Below are positions 59,243 to 64,000 of a stretch of 64,000 nt of DNA, one piece after another. A program made the position numbers and the translations under genes. Within the stretch, counting starts at the first letter, position 1. Each line of letters begins with the position of its first letter. The notes beneath the pieces are model-generated. The model did not search any database and was not told the DNA's origin. It worked only from the letters and a program-made list of their open reading frames with translations. Origin of the DNA: a bacterium (lineage in GTDB: Bacteria; Desulfobacterota; Deferrisomatia; Deferrisomatales; Deferrisomataceae); assembly GCA_027021615.1 (NCBI GenBank), contig JALUTY010000014.1, forward strand, positions 1 through 64,000. The letters are read 5' to 3'.

Positions 59243-60427
59243 CTATCCGGCGCCCTGCCGGACCTCCCGGGCCTTGCACTCCCCGCACAGCTCGGGTCTC
59301 ACCCACAGGCCCAGCTCGGCCATGAGCTGGGCCTCGCTGGTCCAGAGCACCGGCGTGCCGCAGATCCGGCACGGCACGTCCACGGGGGGATGATCCTTCA
59401 GGAAAGTCTCGCACCGGGGGCACAGCCTTCGGGGCTCGGGTCGGCCGGTGCGCTCATGGAGGAGCCGATCGAACCGGGTGAAGATCCAGGTGCCGTCGCA
59501 CCCCTCCTGTCGGCAGGGTACCCGCCGGTCCTCTAGGCTCCTCACCCGCTCCAGGCAATCGGGGCAGAGCCGCCGGGGCGGCTTGCGGCCGCGGCGCAGG
59601 TCCGAGAGCTGTTGGACCGCGGTGTACACCCAGGTGCCGTCGCACGCGTTCACCCGGCACGGCATGGTGCGGTCCTGGAGCCGTTGGAGCTCCTCCTGGC
59701 ACCGGGCGCAGCGCCGGCGGGGAGGCTCGGGGCCGAGCCCCCTCCTCTCGGCGGCGAGCTGGGAGAACCGGGTCCAGGTCCAGCTGCCGTCGCATCCTCG
59801 CACGGAGCACGGAACCGGCCGGTCCTGGAGCTGCCGCAGCCGCTGGGCGCACGCCGGGCACATCCGCTGGGGAGGGCGCCGGCCGGCCTTGCGGTCTGCC
59901 AGCTGGTCGAACCGTCGGTACACCACCGTGGCCGAGCACCCGGGGACCTTGCACGGCCGGGGCACGTCCTTCAGCTCCCGGTAGGTGCGGTAGCAGTCCG
60001 GGCACATGCGGGCCGGCGGCTCGTTCCTACCCCAGGCGAGGCGCTCCTCGGGCTTCCACAGCCATCGGCCCGAGCAGCCGCGGACCCGGCAGGGCACCTC
60101 CACCGGTTCCTGGGCCCCGGCCTCGGACCGGCATTCCTCGCACAGGAGCTCCCGGGGCCGGCGGCCCCGCACCTGCCACACCAGCTGCTGGAACCGTCCC
60201 AGGCGGACCGTTCCCCCGCACCCGGGCCGTCCGCAAGGGACCTCCTGCTCGGCGATGTCCCGGTACAGGGCCTCGCACCGGGCGCACATTCGTTTGGGCG
60301 GCTCCCTCTCGCCCCGACGGAGCGCGTGGAGGATGTCCTCCGCAGTCTGGGTCCAGGTGTTCCGGCACCCGGGAACCCGGCACGGAACCTCGCGGGGCTG
60401 CACGGCAGCGGTGAGCGAGATGCGCAT
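59243..60427 (-). CDS. Eight-repeat cysteine-rich (zinc-ribbon-like) protein
   Basis: 394 aa made almost entirely of eight tandem repeats of about 46-50 aa. Each has PCxxxGC near the start, a GTWxWTRFxQL-type core, a basic stretch, RRLCPRC and a helix ending LQDR. The cysteine pattern C-x4-C...C-x2-C in each repeat suggests eight zinc sites (the eighth repeat has PCRIC). It is soluble with no signal peptide. I do not recognise a named family; short trcl-type zinc ribbons are the nearest likeness. It lies 12 bp downstream of a J-domain gene on the same strand, so the two are probably co-expressed. Confidence 0.85.
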   Translation of the reverse strand: MRISLTAAVQPREVPCRVPGCRNTWTQTAEDILHALRRGEREPPKRMCARCEALYRDIAEQEVPCGRPGCGGTVRLGRFQQLVWQVRGRRPRELLCEECRSEAGAQEPVEVPCRVRGCSGRWLWKPEERLAWGRNEPPARMCPDCYRTYRELKDVPRPCKVPGCSATVVYRRFDQLADRKAGRRPPQRMCPACAQRLRQLQDRPVPCSVRGCDGSWTWTRFSQLAAERRGLGPEPPRRRCARCQEELQRLQDRTMPCRVNACDGTWVYTAVQQLSDLRRGRKPPRRLCPDCLERVRSLEDRRVPCRQEGCDGTWIFTRFDRLLHERTGRPEPRRLCPRCETFLKDHPPVDVPCRICGTPVLWTSEAQLMAELGLWVRPELCGECKAREVRQGAG

Positions 60428-60439
60428 GGAACCTGTCCT

Positions 60440-61222
60440 TCAGCAGCAGGAGGGGGGGGCGGATATCCTGAGGAAGAGGTCCCCTCTGCTGTCGGCCCGG
60501 CCGGGCCCCTTGCCTCGGATCCGGAGCCTCAGGCCCGGCCGGGCCCCGGTCGGGATGCGAACTCGGAGCCGTTCCATGCCGTCCGGCCCTGGCACGGCCA
60601 CCTCCACGGTTCCCCCGGCACGCCGCACCTCCGGCGGCACCGGTAACCGATACTCCACGTGGCCGGGGAAGGCCGGACGGGGAAGGGCTTTCCGGAGGAT
60701 TCGGCCCAGGATCCCGGGCCGCTTCGGCAGGGCCCTGAGGCGGCTGCCCCGGCCGGAGATGGTCTGTTGGGTTCGCTCGAAGGCACGAAACCAGCCCCCC
60801 AGGGGCCCCACGAACACGAACCCGCCGAAGAACACCCCGCCGCCGGGCGCGTGGAACACCCTGCGGAGGTACCCTTCGTCGAACCGGAGGCCCTGGCGCC
60901 GGAACTCCTCGGCCATCTGCCGCAGGAACGTCCCGAACACCGGGTGCCGGAACAGGTCGGCGAAGAGGTCCTCGGGTCGGAAGTCGGCTCCTTCCGGCGA
61001 CGACCGGCCGTCCCGGGCCGCGTCGTAGCTTCGGCGACGGGTCGGGTCGGCGAGCACCATGTAGGCCTCGGTGAGCTCCTTGAACGCCTCCTCGGCCTCG
61101 GGGCTGCCGCCGTTGCGGTCCGGATGAAGCTCGAACGCCCTGCGGCGATAGGCCCTACGGATCTCCTCGGCCGTGGCGCCCGGCGGGACACCCAGGACCG
61201 CGTAGTAGTCCTTCATGGCCAT
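60440..61222 (-). CDS. J-domain protein (DnaJ/CbpA-like, no zinc finger)
   Basis: 260 aa. J domain 1-70 with the HPD motif (ELHPDRNGG), a middle region of about 100 residues with a glycine/phenylalanine patch (GGGVFFGGFVFVGPLGGWF), and a single C-terminal substrate-binding domain (VEYRLPVPPEVRRAGGTVEV, LRVRIPTGARPG). The CxxCxGxG zinc-finger region of class A DnaJ is missing. It would stimulate a DnaK partner. Its start overlaps the upstream alpha/beta hydrolase gene by 10 nt, and a multi-cysteine protein gene follows at once. Confidence 0.9.
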   Translation of the reverse strand: MAMKDYYAVLGVPPGATAEEIRRAYRRRAFELHPDRNGGSPEAEEAFKELTEAYMVLADPTRRRSYDAARDGRSSPEGADFRPEDLFADLFRHPVFGTFLRQMAEEFRRQGLRFDEGYLRRVFHAPGGGVFFGGFVFVGPLGGWFRAFERTQQTISGRGSRLRALPKRPGILGRILRKALPRPAFPGHVEYRLPVPPEVRRAGGTVEVAVPGPDGMERLRVRIPTGARPGLRLRIRGKGPGRADSRGDLFLRISAPPSCC

Positions 61223-61950
61223 TCCCCCCGGCCGAAGAACTCCTGGAGCACCCGGGCCGTGGCCTCGGGGTTCTCCAGGGGGCTCAGGTGCCCCGCCCGG
61301 GGGATCACGGCCTGCCGGGCCTGCCGGGCCAGGCGGCTCATCCGTTCGGCCACCTCGGGCGGAGTGAGGGGGTCGTCCTCGCCCGCGGCGAACAGGAGCG
61401 GCAGATCCGTCTGCTCCACCACGTCCTCGTACGAGCCCCGGTCCCGGATGGCCGCCACATCGGCAGCGAACGCCTCCGGCCCCACGGCGCGGCCCATCTC
61501 GACCACCAGGTCCCGGAGCGGGCCGTCCCGGTGGTAGGGGGCCAGCACGCTGGCCGCGAAGGTCTCGAGCACCTGTTCGAACCCGCCCCGCCGGATCAGG
61601 TCGAGCACCTGGTCCCTCTTGACCCTACGCTCCGGGGTGTCGCCGAAGGCGGTGGTGTCCACCAGGGCGGCCGCGGCGATCCGGTCGGGTCGGCGCCGAA
61701 GGAGCTCGAAGGTGATGTAGCCGCCCATGGACAGTCCGACCACGAAGGCGTGGGACGCCTCGATGTGGTCGAGGACGCCCGCCAGCTCGTCGGCGGCCCG
61801 GGCCAGGGACCCGCGGCCCCACACGCTCGGGTACACCACTCGGAACTCCCCGGCAAGGCGCTCCCCCACCGGAAGCCAGAGCCGGTCGTCGCAGCCCAGG
61901 CCGGGGACCAGCACGAGCACCGGCCCTCTGCCGTGGATTCGTGTCTCCAT
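61213..61950 (-). CDS. Alpha/beta hydrolase
   Basis: 245 aa. VLVPGLGCDDRLWLPV (oxyanion region), the nucleophile elbow GLSMGGY (serine near 90), aspartate in LFAAGEDDPLTPP and histidine in IPRAGHLSPLENP make a full catalytic triad. Size and motifs resemble esterases and 3-oxoadipate enol-lactonase-like enzymes; substrate unknown. GGAGGTCACC ribosome site before ATG 61950. First gene of the minus-strand operon with the J-domain and cysteine-repeat genes. Confidence 0.9.
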   Translation of the reverse strand: METRIHGRGPVLVLVPGLGCDDRLWLPVGERLAGEFRVVYPSVWGRGSLARAADELAGVLDHIEASHAFVVGLSMGGYITFELLRRRPDRIAAAALVDTTAFGDTPERRVKRDQVLDLIRRGGFEQVLETFAASVLAPYHRDGPLRDLVVEMGRAVGPEAFAADVAAIRDRGSYEDVVEQTDLPLLFAAGEDDPLTPPEVAERMSRLARQARQAVIPRAGHLSPLENPEATARVLQEFFGRGEWP

Positions 61951-62100
61951 GGTGACCTCCGGAGCCTCCGTCGGAACATCGAAGAAGGAGTGTGGGTTCG
62001 GATGGGAACCGCTCGCCCGACAATTTCCAAACTACACGATCCCACGCTAAGATTCCAAGGGGAGGAACGAGCCGGGAACCCCTCGAACCGGAGGCGCCCC

Positions 62101-62769
62101 ATGGATCCTATGCCCCTGCTGAGACCCGAGTTCCAGATGATCCTGCTGCCCGTGGCCGGCCGCATGGCGGTGGCGTTCCTGTGCGGGGCGTTGGTGGGGG
62201 CGGAGCGGGAGTGGAAGGGGAAGCCCGCGGGGCTGCGCACTAACATCCTGATCTGTCTGGGAGCCGCCCTGTTCACCATGGGCTCGGAGTTCATGGCCAA
62301 GTTCGTGGCCCACGCTCCCCAGGAGTCCACCCGGATCGCGGCCCAGATCGTGAGCGGGGTGGGGTTCATCGGGGCCGGGGCGATCCTGCGGAGCGGCAGG
62401 GGGGTGGTGGGGCTGACCACGGCGGCCACGATCTGGCTCGTGGCGGCCATCGGGGTGATGGTGGGGATGGGGTACTGGCTCATCGGCCTGATCACCGCCG
62501 TGATGACGGTGGCCACCCTGGTGGCCCTGGGCCGGGTGGAAAAACGCCTCATGGGGCCGTGCGACATGCGCACGGTGGAGGTGGAGCTGGGGCCAGACCG
62601 GCCCGTGGCCCTGGCCCGCCTCGAAGCGGTCCTCGAGAGCGCCCAGTGGCCCACCCGGGTGGACCGGATCGAGAGCTGCGAGGGCGGCACCCGCATCCGG
62701 TTCACCTACTGCGCCCGCCACCCCTCCCACCGGGGCATCCTGTGGGACCTGGGGCAGATCCTGGAGTAG
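62101..62769 (+). CDS. MgtC/SapB-family inner-membrane protein
   Basis: 222 aa. Four to five N-terminal membrane segments with GALVGAEREWKGKPAGLRTN (about 32-51), GVGFIGAGAILRSG and GLTTAATIWLVAAIG, the conserved MgtC core; then a C-terminal soluble ACT-like domain (about 155-222). Linked in other bacteria to magnesium limitation and membrane energetics. GGAGG lies six bases before ATG 62101. It is divergent from the hydrolase operon, with a 150-bp shared upstream region (61951-62100) showing no repeat. Confidence 0.9.
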   Translation: MDPMPLLRPEFQMILLPVAGRMAVAFLCGALVGAEREWKGKPAGLRTNILICLGAALFTMGSEFMAKFVAHAPQESTRIAAQIVSGVGFIGAGAILRSGRGVVGLTTAATIWLVAAIGVMVGMGYWLIGLITAVMTVATLVALGRVEKRLMGPCDMRTVEVELGPDRPVALARLEAVLESAQWPTRVDRIESCEGGTRIRFTYCARHPSHRGILWDLGQILE

Positions 62770-63048
62770 CCTCTTCCTAAACTCTTCGAAAGTGTTGCCG
62801 TAGTGCGGGGTGGTGGGGGCCTGGCTCCGGCCGGGCGCGAGTGCAGCATCCGATCGCCGCGCCTTCTCATGCCGTTGTCTGTCCGTCGATTCAGTCGGCG
62901 ATAGCGGAACCCCCGGAAGCCGGTGGCGGTCCCGACATTCGGGGGCGCGGCGAGCCGAGGGGCCGCACCCGGCGCTTCGCCAGACCCCCACCCCGCACTC
63001 CCCGGGGAGGGAGGCACGAGCCCTGAGGAGCCCTCGTTGGAGGGGTGA
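62770..63048. repeat. Mosaic intergenic element, site 14 (inverted repeat only)
   Basis: A long inverted repeat of the second subtype (62803-62998). Its outer arms, GTGCGGGGTGGTGGGGGCCT and the near-complement CAGACCCCCACCCCGCAC, differ from every other copy yet still pair; the interior GTGCAGCATCCGATCG is shared with site 5. No tandem array is present. It sits between convergent genes, so it is not tied to a start codon here. Confidence 0.82.
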
Positions 63049-63522
63049 TCAGTCGCTCCCGGCCGGCGTCTTCTCGATCTGGACCGCCCCGCGCATGCCC
63101 CGGTCGGCGTGGCCGGGCCGGGTGCAGGCCACGGGGTAGGTGCCGGGCCTCACGGCCACGAACGACAGGCGCACCGACCGCCCCGGTGCGAGCTGGAACG
63201 CGGTGAACCGCCAGGCCCGGACCTCGGCCACCTCGGGCACCTCGGCCTTCCGGGCCGCCACGGCCTTGAGGAACTCCGGAGCGGAGAAGGAATGGGTCTC
63301 CCGGCCGGTGTTCACGATCTCCAGGACGTAGGGCCGGCCTTCCCGGAGCACCAGCACCTGCGGCGAGAGGCGATACTCGGCCAGCTCGAGCCGCAGGGTC
63401 TGGGCCTCGGCCCAGTTCGCCTCCTGGACCCAGGGGGTGGGGTCCTTCACGTATCCAGCCGGGATGCAGCCGGCCAGCCCCAAGAGGCCGGCCGCCAACC
63501 ATACCTTTGTTGTGCTCGCCAT
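63049..63522 (-). CDS. Cupredoxin-like lipoprotein
   Basis: 157 aa. Signal peptide with lipobox LAGC near residue 18, so it is likely a membrane-anchored lipoprotein. The C-terminal domain (about 45-150) is a cupredoxin fold: histidine in TGRETHSFSAPEF and CTRPGHADRGM, giving the Cys-x4-His-x4-Met ligands of a type I copper site. It may carry electrons in respiration. The frame extends upstream, but ATG 63522 with GGAGGAG is clear. Confidence 0.88.
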   Translation of the reverse strand: MASTTKVWLAAGLLGLAGCIPAGYVKDPTPWVQEANWAEAQTLRLELAEYRLSPQVLVLREGRPYVLEIVNTGRETHSFSAPEFLKAVAARKAEVPEVAEVRAWRFTAFQLAPGRSVRLSFVAVRPGTYPVACTRPGHADRGMRGAVQIEKTPAGSD

Positions 63523-63554
63523 CGGGGGGAACTCCTCCTGTGTCCAGGGGACCG

Positions 63555-64000
63555 TCACGGCGGGGGCAGCACCCACGAGCGGCGCTCCACCACCTTGAGG
63601 GGCACCGGGCCGGCCCCCTCGAACGCCGAGGCCGGCAGCCGCGACTCGTACACCTCCAGGGTGATCACGTTGCCCTTGAGCTGGGGGCAGTAGAAGATCA
63701 GGACCACATCGCGGAGCCGGCCCTGCCGGTGGATGGCCGCCACGGTGGGGCCCAGGGCCCGGGCCAGCCGCTGGGCGAACCGCCCCAGGCTGCGTCGGTC
63801 GAACCGCCGGAAGGTGACCTTGGCCCGGCTCAGGACCACCAGGTCGCCCCCCGGCTCCAGCCACACCCCGGCCACATAATACAGCTCCCCGCACCCCGCC
63901 TGGAAGCACAGGGTCTGGAGCGGGGCCACCCACCCGCCCAGGGCCGGGTCGATGTACACCGGCTTCTTGCTGAACCCGGCGGCAACGGCCGTCCAGACCA
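63555..64000 (-). CDS. Hypothetical protein, probably partial at the window edge
   Basis: The minus-strand frame is open to base 64000; GTG 63959 is an internal candidate start but the residues before it (TAVAAGFSKKPVY) continue smoothly, so the gene most likely begins outside the window. Visible: FQAGCGELYYVAGVWLEPGG, RAKVTFRRFDRRSLGRFAQR and a C-terminal LKVVERRSWVLPPP. No membrane segment. I do not recognise it. It lies 32 bp upstream of the cupredoxin lipoprotein gene on the same strand, so they may be one operon. Confidence 0.6.
   Translation of the reverse strand, partial: VWTAVAAGFSKKPVYIDPALGGWVAPLQTLCFQAGCGELYYVAGVWLEPGGDLVVLSRAKVTFRRFDRRSLGRFAQRLARALGPTVAAIHRQGRLRDVVLIFYCPQLKGNVITLEVYESRLPASAFEGAGPVPLKVVERRSWVLPPP

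Noticed and set aside
56084-64000. rRNA, tRNA or attachment sites near the window end
   Set aside because: No cloverleaf, CCA-end or rRNA core sequence was recognised here or elsewhere in the window.

Overview
The window is very GC-rich, gene-dense DNA from a Gram-negative bacterium (it encodes the LPS-export permeases LptF and LptG). Several traits suggest an anaerobic or metal-respiring deltaproteobacterial type (Desulfobacterota), but nothing here fixes the species: selenium-type molybdenum-hydroxylase accessory genes, a chemoreceptor with a heme-c motif, paired cysteine/tryptophan modules inside signalling proteins, V4R and MucR proteins, and large hybrid kinases. Codon bias is so strong that long antisense shadow frames run opposite most real genes. 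No rRNA, tRNA, CRISPR array, transposase or phage gene was seen.

Layout. 1-14.6 kb is a catabolic region: the tail of a hydantoinase-B-type protein, a phenylacetate-CoA-ligase-like enzyme, a three-subunit molybdenum hydroxylase (FAD, 2Fe-2S, molybdopterin subunits), its maturation genes (mocA, yqeB, yqeC) with an inserted methyltransferase, a cytoplasmic reductive-dehalogenase-like iron-sulfur protein, a V4R ligand-binding protein, a second CoA ligase and a complete hydantoinase-B-type protein. 14.6-22.2 kb is a branched-chain/aromatic-acid type ABC importer (livG, livF, livH, livM and a binding protein), followed by a VOC protein, an acyl-CoA synthetase and a hotdog thioesterase. The two blocks together look like uptake, CoA activation and oxidation of an organic acid. 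A MucR regulator follows with its own promoter and terminator. 23.5-26.4 kb has an SPFH/zinc-ribbon protein and two unrecognised partners.

27-41 kb is a chemosensory locus: a heme-motif chemoreceptor, then behind a FliA-like promoter a SpoIIE phosphatase, an RsbW-like kinase, a STAS protein, CheA fused to a receiver, two chemoreceptors, CheW, CheB and CheR. 41.4-50.9 kb has two giant hybrid histidine kinases flanking a periplasmic binding protein, then a lone receiver and a CheX-like phosphatase. 51-64 kb is mostly housekeeping and envelope: lptF/lptG, deoC, a zinc phospholipase-C-like protein, pyrD, tag, a ClC channel, an eight-repeat cysteine protein next to a J-domain protein, an alpha/beta hydrolase, an MgtC-like protein and a cupredoxin lipoprotein.

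The most unusual feature is not a gene. Fourteen intergenic sites carry mosaics built from the same parts: 7-nt tandem arrays (GACCGAC, TAGAGAC and CAGAGGA types), 8-nt tandem arrays (CGTCCTAG / GACGTTAG types), a 180-200 bp long inverted repeat whose arms change together between copies, and a GAAGTTAC-N-GGAAG box that often sits just before a start codon. The parts invade gene ends: three stop codons lie inside them. I do not recognise a published name for this family and consider it the best candidate for something undescribed.
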